Below are positions 47,023-58,978 of a stretch of DNA of 64,000 bases, piece after piece. This stretch comes from Neocallimastix lanati (nom. inval.) (lineage: Eukaryota; Neocallimastigomycota; Neocallimastigomycetes; Neocallimastigales; Neocallimastigaceae), in assembly GCA_016946835.1 (NCBI GenBank), contig JACVTC010000018.1, forward strand, positions 963,501-1,027,500, written 5' to 3'. A program made the position numbers and the translations under genes. The notes under the pieces are model-generated. The model was not told the origin of the DNA. It was given only the letters and a program-made list of their open reading frames with translations, and made no database searches. Within the stretch, counting starts at the first letter, position 1. Each line of letters opens with the position of its first letter.

Positions 47023-48757
47023 ATAAGGAACAAAAAATTGTTAAAAAAATTAAAATCAAATACTGAAATTAATTTAAAAACATGATATAATTTATATATA
47101 TTTTATTTAATAAAATAATATTATCATAAAGATTTAGAGTTCTGTCTCCTACAGATTCATATTTTTTTTAAATTTACTATTGAATAATTAATAATATTAT
47201 AGATGTCAAATATTTCATTAACTATTTTATTAATAAAAATTATATATCATCTTGATATTATTTTTAATTAATTAAAGTATAGTAAATATAAAATAGATGA
47301 GATAAATTATTATTTTTTTAATATAATAATAATTTAGTATTTTAAATATTTAATATATACATTTTTTATTTAAATATTTATAAAAGTTTTATCCTAAAGT
47401 CATTTCAAATGTAAATATTATATATTATGTCTCATGAGATAAATATTTATTATAGTTTTTTTAGAGATAATCTTAAGTTATATCAATTTTAGTAATTTTC
47501 GTAAAAGACATAATTTTTATTTTGAGTATAAAATAAAATTTTATTCATATATTTATAAATAAATTTTATATTTAAGATTTTTATTTTTATAAAAATGAAA
47601 TTTTATTTTTTAAATATTTTATAATATATTTTTAGTAAATTTATATTCATTAAATACATTTTATATAAATAAAAGAAATAAAAGTAATACATATAAATAT
47701 TTAAAAATAATTATTAACTTTTATAGTATATTCAAATACAAAATATATATGATTAGAAAATTATTTTTATAAAAATAAAAAAAAAATAATAAATTATATA
47801 AATACTAAATAAATTTCATTATTACTTAAATGTTCTATTTTATTTTTTATAAAAAGTAAACAGAAAAAATTTATAATATTTCTTTACTAAAAATTTCAGT
47901 CTATATTTGATCAAATATGTAACTATATAATAAATATAAATTTTAATTCCCTTTATTAAGATTAATTATACAGTTATTTAAAGTATAGTAATATGAAAAG
48001 TATATTTCATTATAATATTATTTTAATTGATTATTTATATTAATAATAAAATAAGCAAAAAAAAAAAAAAAAAAGAAAAAAGAAGAAAGATTTTATATTA
48101 TAATATATAATTATTTTTCTAATTTAAAATTTTTTAAAAAAAGTATAAATATGAAGTATATTTATATATTTTTAATAATATGTTTATTTATTTAAAAAAT
48201 ATTTTATTCCTATAATATATTATCAGAAAAAATTAAACTTATTTAAATTATAAACCCTTATTAATATTAATGTTTTTTAATACATACTATAATAAAAGAA
48301 TTAAAAGAATTACTTAAATTTATAATATATAAAATTAGTTTAATGCATTATCATTATTAAAATAAAGATATTACATTTACATTTAAATGTTTTTTTTTTT
48401 TATTATTATTCCTATTAATTCAATTTAATGTCATAATAATTTATTTAAAAGTTAGATTTATGTTATGTTCAAAAATATTTTATTCAGATTTTTAATTTAC
48501 TAAATAAAGAACTTATAATACTTTATAATTCTATTAACATGAAATAAAAAATAAAATATCTTCTCAATACTAATTGTTATCAAATTAATAAAAGTTATAT
48601 TTCATGAATAATATTCTTTTTATATTATCTCATTCTGACACTTCCCCACCATATTTAGGTTAGTTTTAAATTTAACTTGCAAATTTTTAAATTTGTTATC
48701 CTTGAAGTGGATAGCATCTCTAAATTTTATTTTTTCATAAGGATATTATTCAGGAAT
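47023..48757. other. Gene-free AT-rich spacer
   Basis: Upstream of the minus-strand acyltransferase, up to the solo LTR. A/T-rich with no supported gene. Confidence 0.65.
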
Positions 48758-49028
48758 TGTTAGAGACGAAATCGTTACATACATTTATTTATATTATTAA
48801 TTTATATCAACCAATAATTAATCTCTAAGTAAATTAAATAATGTTAACTAAGATATAAAATATGAAATAAATTTAATGTAAAAACATCTCTTAGAAAAAT
48901 ATATATATATCCTCATAATAAAAATTATTAATAAACATTTTATAATATTACTCATAACATAAAATACTTTGTTATATTGTTTTTATTAATACAGTGTTTG
49001 TATTAGATTTATAAATTTGTTTTTCACA
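48758..49028 (+). repeat. Solo LTR with target-site duplication
   Basis: A 271-base LTR (TGTTAGAGAC to TTTTTCACA) of the second copia family. It is flanked by the perfect 5-base duplication GGAAT at 48753-48757 and 49029-49033. The matching LTR at 19804-20070 differs at scattered sites. This is the usual product of LTR-LTR recombination. Confidence 0.95.
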
Positions 49029-50448
49029 GGAATTTACGTAAATAATCCATCCTTTAAATTACATTCACGTTTAATGTAATACATTTTAATTATTAGATAT
49101 TAAAATTTTTAATAAATTAAAAATTATAAAATGTACAAATTTAAACCTTAAATATTTATAATTTGAAATATTTTTTATTATTATAAATTATGAAATTTAA
49201 ATTGAACCTTTTACATTTGCTTTATTTTATTTATTTATTTATTTATTTTTTATTTTTTTGAAAAATAATTATAATAGATAAAATTTTATATTTTCAATGA
49301 ATGACATTAAAATACAGTTATATATTTATAGTATAATTAAAAGAATAAACAGTTTTAACAAGTTTAACAATTTTAATTTTATCAATAAATAATAAAATTT
49401 TAAATATAATTGAAAAATTAAAATAAAAAAAAAATAATTAAATAAATCTGATATTAATGGTTTAATCTTATTTTTATATCTTTCATATTTTTATTGAATC
49501 CTTAAATGAAATTTTATTTCAATGATTAATATAAATAAAAAAATTAATCTCTCATAATAATTTTAAAGCAATTTATTTTAACTCTAAGAAACACTTATTT
49601 TAATATTATTTAAATTATATGATTGATTTTTATTAATTACTTTTTTTATATATATATATTTATTTATTTATTATTTATTTATTATTTATTTATTTATTTA
49701 TTTATTTATATTATTTATTTTATTAAATCATAAACTTTTTTTTTAATAATTTATTTATTTATTACTACACAACAATTATATGTTAATTATAATGACAATA
49801 TTGCAAAGTAAATAATTAAGTTACTATTGAGAATTTAAATAATATTATAATATTTAAGAGAATCTATTTTAGTTTTTTTTAAAAGTATATATAAAATATA
49901 TATATATATTTTATAATAGTAAAAAAAAAATTAAAATAAATATTATAAAATATTTTAAAAAAAAAATTTATTTCAAATATCATTATTAGAGAGTAATATA
50001 TTTATGTTATAATAGAATGAATATTTCTTTTTAAAAAAATAAATTGTTTGTTAGAAATATTATTTATTTCTTACTGTAAAAAGTCTTTAATTCAATTTAA
50101 AGTTTTAATACTGTTTTATTTTTTTTTTTAATATTATTTTCTTAATATTATTTTTTTAATAATAATTTTTTGATATTAAAATAACAAATAATAAATAATA
50201 TTAAATAATTAAATACAATTTAATTTTATATTTTTCCTCATTATTAATATTAAAAAAATATAAAAAATTTAATTAAAAAAAATTAATTATTATTTTATTT
50301 TTTAAAAAAAAAAAAATTTAAAACTGTAAATTTATTATTTACATATAAATAACTTTTTATTTAATCATTTATGTATGAATGAATTACGAAATACTTTAAT
50401 ACTTTATAAATTATATATTATTAATATAAAATTATTAAATAAAAAAAA
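49029..50448. other. Spacer upstream of Stealth with a dispersed repeat
   Basis: Contains (ATTT)n-like runs at about 49655-49730. A segment at about 49970-50110 resembles 36590-36720 upstream of the MurB-like gene (shared TATCATTATTA.AGAGTA, TTATAATAG.AT and AAATAAATTGTTT). No gene supported. Confidence 0.65.
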
Positions 50449-53025
50449 ATGAACCTATTGACATTTAGGAATACATTTTATTTATATATTAAATTATTAT
50501 TAATTTTTATTATTAATAGCAAAAGTAGTAACCTTTCCCAATTTCAAAGTAATCATTTATATCTTGTGGATCAAACTAAAATAAAAAATAACCATGATAA
50601 GATATTAAGTGTTCAAAGAAAGAACAGTACAAACTATAATGACGAATATGATCTAAATTTAATATTAAATTATGAAGGAGGACCTATTGAACCAGAATGG
50701 CAATGGGTTAAAAATATATCTATTGTATATACATGGGTGGATGGCTCTGATGTAAATTTTCAGGATCTGAAATCAAAGTATAATGGAGGCATTCGGAAGG
50801 TTAACAGTAGAGATCGTTCAGCAGATGAGCTTCGCTATTCGATTCGTTCTTTAGAAAAATATATGCCATGGCACGAGGGTCCCATTTTTATCGTAACCTG
50901 TCAACAAATTCCAAAATGGTTAGATGTTCATCATCCAAGGGTTAAGATCATAGATCATAAAACCATCTTTCCCAGAAAGGTCTTTCCTACCTTTGATTCC
51001 GGAACCATTGAACTCTTTTTAGATAAAATTCCAGGAATCTCCGAGCGATTTATTTATTTCAATGATGATTTCTTCATAAACCGTCATCTTCACCCGAGTT
51101 TTTTTTTCACTTTAAACGGCTTTCCAAAACACTACCGAAACAGCAACTTACTCCGTGTTTCGAGGAATGGACACCGAAGAAATATATCGAAGGGGAAAAA
51201 TTTGTTCAATAGTATGTGCTACAATACTCGACAGCTGATCCGTACCTATCTGGACAGAGATTATCAATACTACTTTCTTCACCACTCTCCCTATGTTTTT
51301 TATCGTGATTTAATGGAGCCCTTTCGACAATTCTTTAAGGACGACTTAAAGGTACTCTGTATTGATAAATTTAGAAACTGGGAAAAATCTCATGGACTCT
51401 ATCTCTACCTTACCTTTATGGAATATGCCAGTAGAAATACAGAATTGAATCTATTTGATGAAAGTGAACTACCAAAGGATAGAACTATCACCGACTATTC
51501 CTGTCAAGTAATGCCTGCCTCTCTCACCTCCCATTTAATCAAATTTGGCATGGTGACCAACGATTCAGAAAAAAATGAAGAACTTTTCCGTTCCATCCAT
51601 CGCCATCCCAATCTTCTTATCTTTAGTTTTAATGACGTCTATTCCGAGCATCAAGCCTTTCTAGAATTTACCGAATTTCTGATGAGGAGATATCCGGAGC
51701 CTTCCTCCTTCGAAAAGGAAGAATATAAAGGGTTAGAAGAGCGGGCGTATTCTCGTCTTTTGAATTATCCCACACTAAAGAATTCGGATTCTAATCAAGC
51801 CACTGATAGTGCCGAGGATGAGGATTTGAAATTATATAAAACCGTTAAGCTACATAATTTGAATGTGACGGAAAACTACTTAAGTGAAAAAAAAAAACTC
51901 ACCGGACCCAAAACGACGATGAGTGACCGAGAAAAGGAAGAAATTGACTTTCTCCTACGGTATAATGGAGAAAATTGTGATCCGACATGGGAATGGGCCA
52001 AAAAGATGTCCATTGTCTATAGTATGGTGGAGAGTAAGCATGACAGTATCCGGACAGAAATCGATAAATTAAAGTATTCGATACGATCTATCGAAAAATA
52101 TATGCCATGGTTTGACGGAACTATTTTTATCATTGTGAGAGAGGAACATAAAAGAAAATTTGACTGGATAAGTTCGAGTAACAAAAGAATTCAATTAATT
52201 GATCCTCATCTTTTATTACCGAACACAGATAGTAATAAATATATCAATAGATATGTCATTGAAATGTTTTTAGATAAAATTCCAGGTTTATCGGAATGTT
52301 TTATTTACTTATATCCTCATCATTTCTTTATCCACTACGTACATCCACGATTTTTTTTCAATAAAGAATTCTACCCTAAATACAATTTTGAGGATATGAT
52401 TTCTGGAGATGAAGCAGACGAACTGAAAGAAACCGATAAATCCTTCTTCCATACCTCCCAAGTCATCCTAAATTATTTTGGAAAGAACTATGTCAACGGC
52501 TATCGCTACCTAAAAAATGCTCCTTATCCTCTTTATCGCGATCTTTTCGACCCGGTTCGTCAACTCTATACAAAATATGTGAAGAAGTTAGTGGAAAGGC
52601 CGGAAGAGAGCACCATTCTTCCCTTATACCTCATCACGACCTATAACATCTATGGGACCCATCATCCCTACTATCCTGAGGTAATTGGTGGCTACGGCAA
52701 AGTAAGGAAATTCCAATCCTCGGCCTCCCTCAACCCCTCCAGAACCATAGATTTCTATGGATTTGATATCACCTCGCCGGCCATCTCCAATGCCACCATG
52801 TCACTGGATATTCCTTTCGCAAGAAAGGCTAGCATGGTCGACCGGTTCCTACGGAAGACGACCTGTGAATCGAAAGAAACGCTCGACCAAATCCTATCGG
52901 AAGGAAAACTGTTTTTCAGCCTTAAGGAAATTAATGACCGAGAAGGGCATAGCATATTCGATTGGGATTGTTTTTTAAAAATTATGACTTCTCTATATAA
53001 AGAAAAATCCTCATTTGAATTGTAA
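50449..53025 (+). CDS. Two-domain Stealth-family phosphotransferase
   Basis: This 858-residue protein has an N-terminal signal or anchor (about 8-24). Stealth enzymes move sugar-1-phosphates onto glycans, as in bacterial capsules and animal GlcNAc-1-phosphotransferase. Domain 1 (about 70-430) is complete: CR1 IVYTWVDGSD at 92-101, CR2 with ELRYSIRSLEKYMPW and IYFNDDFFINRHLHP (NDD 205-207), CR3 FYRDLMEPFRQFF near 284, and a CR4-like FSFNDVYSEH near 392. Domain 2 (about 495 to the end) repeats the same plan but has YSMVESKHD for YTWVDGSD and YLYPHHFF for YFNDDFF, so the acidic active-site residues are gone; it still keeps LKYSIRSIEKYMPW and YRDLFDPVRQLY. It is thus one active-looking and one inactive-looking domain fused in tandem. 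Single exon and less AT-rich than its flanks. Confidence 0.92.
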   Translation: MNLLTFRNTFYLYIKLLLIFIINSKSSNLSQFQSNHLYLVDQTKIKNNHDKILSVQRKNSTNYNDEYDLNLILNYEGGPIEPEWQWVKNISIVYTWVDGSDVNFQDLKSKYNGGIRKVNSRDRSADELRYSIRSLEKYMPWHEGPIFIVTCQQIPKWLDVHHPRVKIIDHKTIFPRKVFPTFDSGTIELFLDKIPGISERFIYFNDDFFINRHLHPSFFFTLNGFPKHYRNSNLLRVSRNGHRRNISKGKNLFNSMCYNTRQLIRTYLDRDYQYYFLHHSPYVFYRDLMEPFRQFFKDDLKVLCIDKFRNWEKSHGLYLYLTFMEYASRNTELNLFDESELPKDRTITDYSCQVMPASLTSHLIKFGMVTNDSEKNEELFRSIHRHPNLLIFSFNDVYSEHQAFLEFTEFLMRRYPEPSSFEKEEYKGLEERAYSRLLNYPTLKNSDSNQATDSAEDEDLKLYKTVKLHNLNVTENYLSEKKKLTGPKTTMSDREKEEIDFLLRYNGENCDPTWEWAKKMSIVYSMVESKHDSIRTEIDKLKYSIRSIEKYMPWFDGTIFIIVREEHKRKFDWISSSNKRIQLIDPHLLLPNTDSNKYINRYVIEMFLDKIPGLSECFIYLYPHHFFIHYVHPRFFFNKEFYPKYNFEDMISGDEADELKETDKSFFHTSQVILNYFGKNYVNGYRYLKNAPYPLYRDLFDPVRQLYTKYVKKLVERPEESTILPLYLITTYNIYGTHHPYYPEVIGGYGKVRKFQSSASLNPSRTIDFYGFDITSPAISNATMSLDIPFARKASMVDRFLRKTTCESKETLDQILSEGKLFFSLKEINDREGHSIFDWDCFLKIMTSLYKEKSSFEL

Positions 53026-53469
53026 TAATAATAAGTTGTTTTACAAATTAAAAAAAAAAAAAAATCATGTAATAATTTTAAAATTTTTTTTATTTATAAA
53101 ATCATTAAAGATACCAATTATTTTTTTTTTAATTATGTTCTCTATATTATTTAATATAAAAAGAAAAATATATTTTATGGTTTATTGTAAATAACCATAG
53201 CAGATATTTTCTTTTTCATTTAAATTCATAAATAAATAGTAATAAATCTATTAGATTCATTAAAAAAAAAAAAGGAATAATATTTAGAATTTTTAAAATT
53301 TCATGTACAACAATAAAAAAAAAATTTTTTACATATTAGGAAAATTTATTAAATGATTTTATATATAATCATCACTTTACATTTATTTATTATTATTATT
53401 TTATATAATCAATACTTTACATATATTTATTTATTTATTTATTATTATTATATATTCATCACTTTACAT

Positions 53470-53504
<35 letters not shown>

Positions 53505-54853
53505 TTTTTGAACAAAAAATATGATCATCTAAATTTTTTATTTTAAAATAAATAATTAAAAAAATAATAATTTTATTATTTAATTTTATTGAAAATTTTT
53601 TTTTTATTTTCTACTTTTATTTTCATTTAATAATTTATTTAGTAAATTAAATATTTTTCATTTTTTTTTAAAAATTTATTAAGTAAATTTTGTATTTTTT
53701 TATTTTATTTAATTAATTTAATTATTAGATTGCTTATTAATAAGGTACATATCAGAAGTTCTTTTTTAATTTTTGTAAAAAAAATATATAAATATCTTTT
53801 ATTTTTTTTAATAACATAAAAAGTTATCTTTTGGCCATCTATTATTATAAAAATTTGTTAATGATATATATGATATTATTCTAGTGTAGTTGATAAATTG
53901 TCATCATATAATGTAATAAAATTGGCTACAGTTATATTTCATTACATGAATAGAAGATTCCTTTATATTAAAGGATATGCAATTGACCCTAAAAACATAA
54001 TAAACCAGATGACTATATTTTTATCAAACAAAATGAAATTCATACAAATGAAACCCAATCAATTATAATTGTTAGTTTAATATGAATGAAATTCAAACCC
54101 TTAAAAAAAAGAAATTCAATGTAAATCACTCTAGATTTTATTATTTTTAAGAAATTTTTAAATTTTTTTTTTATTGAATATACATTTGAGAAATTAAATA
54201 ATCTTTATTTTATTTTATTTAAAAATAAATTTACACTATGACTATGACTATTAAAAAATAAAACAGTGATTTTTAAAAATCTTGAAATAGTGAGAAATAG
54301 GTACCCATTATATTTGCCTAAATTATTATTTTTCTTTTTAAAAAAATTCTGAAAAAATAAATAAATAAATAATTAAATAAATAAATAATAAAAAAAAAAT
54401 AAACTTAAAAAAAAAATAATAATAAAAAATGGTGAACATTTAACCGTTTAACAATTTTACTTTACTACTCTTTATACTGATAATTTAATTTGAAATTATT
54501 AAATATATAATTCAAGTTAAGTATGCTATTGCAGAGACTTCAAGAAGATTTTATTAATTTAATATTTTGTAGATTATTTAAATCTTTTTTTTTATTGATT
54601 TATCAAACTATTCTTTTTTAATACTAATACAGTACAAAAGGCAGTTGTTATAATTTTCATTCATTATGTATATGATAACAAGAGAAAATAATTGATTTTA
54701 TAATTTCTGAACATACTAGCGCTGCTGACAGGAATATAATGATTAAGAGAAAGTCTTGAATAATGTAAATTTAGAGAAAGAAAACTATTCTGAAATGCTA
54801 AAATTATCAAAACCAAAATATTTTAAATTAATCTCTATATTTAATTTTTTTTT

Positions 54854-54885
<32 letters not shown>

Positions 54886-57800
54886 AAAATTAAATATAAA
54901 ACTATTTCATTATTTATATATTATTTTAAAAAATTTTATTATAACAAATGAATAACATAACAGCAAATCGTCCATAGTTGCTGTTAGGATACAAGTTATT
55001 TCATTTTTGATACTTATTTTATTTATTTATTTATTTTTTGTTCTATTTCTTATTTCAAATTTTTAAATTTTTTATTTCTAATATTTATTATTTATTTCTT
55101 AATAATTAATTTTTATTCCTAATAATTATTTATTATTATAAATAATTATTTATAATTTAATATTATTTACTTCTAATAATTTTTTATTATTTCTAATATA
55201 TATTATTTATTTCTAATAATCATCTATTATTTCTAATAATTATTTTTTATTCCTAATAGTTATTTTTTATTCCTAATAATTATTTATTATTTAATATTAT
55301 TTATTCCTAATAATTATTTATTATTTCTAATATTTATTATTTATTTCTAATAATTATTTTTTATTCCTAATAGTTATTTTTTATTCCTTGTAATTATTTA
55401 TTATTTAATATTTAATATTTATTATTTATTATTTATTATTTCTAAATAACTATTTATTATTTATTATTATTATTATTTATTATTTATTATTATTATTATT
55501 TATAATTTATTATTTATTATTTATTATTTATTATTTAGTTATTTATTATTTCTAAATAACTATTTATTATTTATTATTTATTATTTATTATTTATTATTT
55601 ATTATTTATTATTCAACTATTTATTATTTATTATTTATTTATTATTTATTTTATTATTTAATTATTTAATAATACTTTACTATTCTATATTACTTCATTA
55701 GTTATTTTATTTTATTTTATTCAATCTGTACTTTTCATATTTAATATTCTTCTTTTTAATTTAATTCATTTTATTCAATCTGTGCTTTAATTATTTTTAT
55801 AATCTATTATTTATTTTATTTTTATTATTTTATTTTTTGCTTTTTATTTTATTGATAATTTGTTATTTAATATTTTTTATTTTCTTTTATTTTTTAAATA
55901 TTTTTATTTTATTGCTTTTATTTTATTACAAGTTATTTATTACTTTTTACTTATAATTTATTATTTTCTAATTGTCGTTTCAAAATAATCCTATTAAATT
56001 AAATGAAAGTTATGAAATTTAACAATTTTAGTTATTTCTTATAGTATGAAATTATTATTAGTATTATTTGTATAAAAAGGATATATAATAAATCAATAGA
56101 CTTTACTATTAACATTACAAATATTATAACTATTAATATTTATTATAATGAATAAAAAAAGGATATATTTATATATTTCATATTAATAATAATAATTAGT
56201 TAATTATGAAAAATAAATAAGAATTATATTATTTTAATGCTATTTATTAATAAGTAATTATTACATATAATTTAGATATATTTTTTTAAATGATCAATTA
56301 TTAGAAAAATTATTATGTGAACTACTTAAGATGTAAAATTAAAAAAAAAAAATAGCTATTATTATTATTGATGTAAATTAAATCTGTTAAAGAAATAAAA
56401 ATAATTTGGAAGAAATCATAAAAGAAAAAACAAATAAAGTTTAGGCATTTATAAAATTTGTTATTTTAATAAAAATTAATTTTTTATTTTTAGATTGAGA
56501 AATAATGAGTTTCGATGGGAATAGAACTTTTTATTATTTCCTTTTACGTGTTATAGTAGATAATTATAACAATTATCAACTATAGATTACATTATTGTTT
56601 CGTTTCGGCCCATATATTAATCCAATTCCTAGGTAAGGCTAATATAAAAAGGCTTACCCTTAAAGTCTAAAATGGGGATCTTTTGTCTGCGATTGTTTTA
56701 GGAATGGAACTATTAACTGTACTTGACTCCTAGTTAAGCTCAGAATATATCATTAAATGTAGATGGAAAACTTTAGTACTATTCCTTGGTTAATTTAAAA
56801 CAATATGATTATGAATATGATTATTTAACTAATTTGATAAAACTTGTTCATATTATTACTTTTTCAATTTATTAGAAATTTGATATTTTTTTTTTTTTTT
56901 GTATTTTCAGTTTCTTTCTAATTTTTTATTTTATTTCCAGAATTATTTAATTATTAATATTACTTTTATTGAAAGACCAAATACTTTTTTTTCCCTCACC
57001 TTTTTCAACTTCTATTTAAAAAGCAATAAACCATAGACTTATATTGAAATATATATTAATAAATAATTTTTTTTTAAAAAAATTTCTTTTTTAAAGAATT
57101 CAAAAGATTTAATTATGGGTATAATAATTTTTAATTCTTTAAAAAATAAAATAGTACTATTTATTTTTTAGAAAAATCATTTAAGTATTTTATATCATTT
57201 ATTACTTGTTTATTATTTTTAACAACTACCTTATCTTATTAACTAATTTTGTAATAAATTAATAAATACTTTTAATAGTTGTTATTATTATTATATTATA
57301 TTCTTAATTACTCCTTATTATTTATAATTTATTATTTATTATTTATTATTTATTATTTATTATTTATTATTTATTATTTATTATTTATTATTTAGTTATA
57401 TTAATATTTATTATTATGTTAATTATTATTTATTTATTTATTTATTATGTTTGATTTATTATTTATTATTATTATATTTATTATTATTTATTATTTCTTG
57501 TTTATTTTTTAATATCTAATTATTTCTTATTTCTTATTTAATATATTATTTATTGTTTTTTATTATTATTTCATATTTTTTATTATTATTTATTTTTTAT
57601 TATTATTTCATATTTTTTATTATTATTTCATATTTTTTATTATTATTTCTTATTATTATTTATTATATAATTATTTATTATATTATTATTTATTATTATG
57701 TTATTTATTGATTATTTAATATTCAATTATTTATTTTTTATTATTTATTATTTGTCTATATTATTTATTATTTATTATTTATTATTTATTATTTATTCCT

Positions 57801-58978
57801 TCAATTATTTCTTATTTCTTATTATTATTTATTATATAATTATTTATTTATTATTATTTATTATTATGTTATTTATTGATTATTTAATATTCAATTATTT
57901 ATTATTTATTATTATTTATTTATTATTATTTATTTATTATTATTATTTATTATTATTATTTATTATTATTATTTATTATTATTATTTATTATTATTATTT
58001 ATTATTATTTATTTATTATTATTATTTATTATTATTATTTATTATTATTATTTATTATTATTTATTATTTATTATTTATTATTATTATTTATTATTTATT
58101 ATTTATTATTTATTATTTATTATTTATTATTTATTATTTATTATTTATTATTTATTATTTATTATTTATTATTTATTATTTATTATTATTATTTATTATT
58201 TTTTATTTTTATTATTATTAATTATTTATTTTTCACTTATTATTATTTATTATTTAAAAATAAATATATGTTTCATTTAACTCTCGCAAAGTTATCTTAA
58301 ATTTATTATTTGTACTTAATCCTTTATGTAAAGTTCTCTTCTTTACTTTTTCATATAAATAGTCAATAAAATATTTTTGATTGAAGAATTTCTTAAGCTT
58401 CAAATAATTTTTTATTTTTTATTTATTTCAGTAAATTAAAATACAAAAAAAAAAATAGAAAAAATTTAGGAATAATAGAAAAAAAAATTTTTTTTATTTA
58501 ATTTATTTCTATTCATTCTTAAGAATTATTGTATACCTTTTAATTTTTTTTTTTTTTTTTTTAATTTACTGAATTTATTTTTTTTTTCTCTTTCATTCTT
58601 TATATATTAATAAACAACAATTTTAGTAAAGAAGAGAAGTGAAGAAAATAAAAATTTATTGTAAAGTAAATATAAAAAAATAATTAACGAATAAATATTT
58701 ATAAATTTTTTATTACTATATAAAAATATTTAGTTTATAAGGATAATTATAAAAATATTTATAAAAAATTAATAATAGAAAAATAAAGTCTATTAAAATT
58801 TATTAAATAACTAATATCATATTTTTAATATATATATTCTATATAGAAGTCTTTATAAAAAAAAAATTTGTAAATAGTTTAAATAATATTTTGTATATAG
58901 TACTGTAGATTTTATTTCATTCAAGAAAAAGAAATATAAATATCTATAGGCATTCCTTAAAATTTATAACCAAAGAAA
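53026..58978. repeat. Six-kb low-complexity A/T repeat block
   Basis: Dominated by (ATTT)n at about 53380-53515, degenerate TTATTTCTAATAATTA arrays at about 55020-55640, and long TTATTATTTA arrays at about 57300-58250. A short less AT-rich island at 56560-56790 has a near-inverted pair GGTAAGGCT/AGGCTTACC and three TCCT(A/T)G(G/T)TAA-like words, unassigned. No gene is supported; open frames over the arrays are translation of repeat only. Confidence 0.8.

Noticed and set aside
52755-52978. Short open frames overlapping the end of the Stealth gene
   Set aside because: Other-frame shadows of the Stealth coding sequence in its less AT-rich 3' part.
31742-53025. Bacterial contamination as the source of the capsule-type genes
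   Set aside because: The same stretch contains spliced genes, fungal-type signal peptides, copia LTRs and uniform A/T spacers, so a chimeric contig is unlikely, though not excluded without reads.
57698-58300. 200-codon open frame rich in Ile, Leu, Tyr and Phe
   Set aside because: It is only translation of the TTATTATTTA repeat array, with no normal amino-acid variety or signal beyond the repeat.
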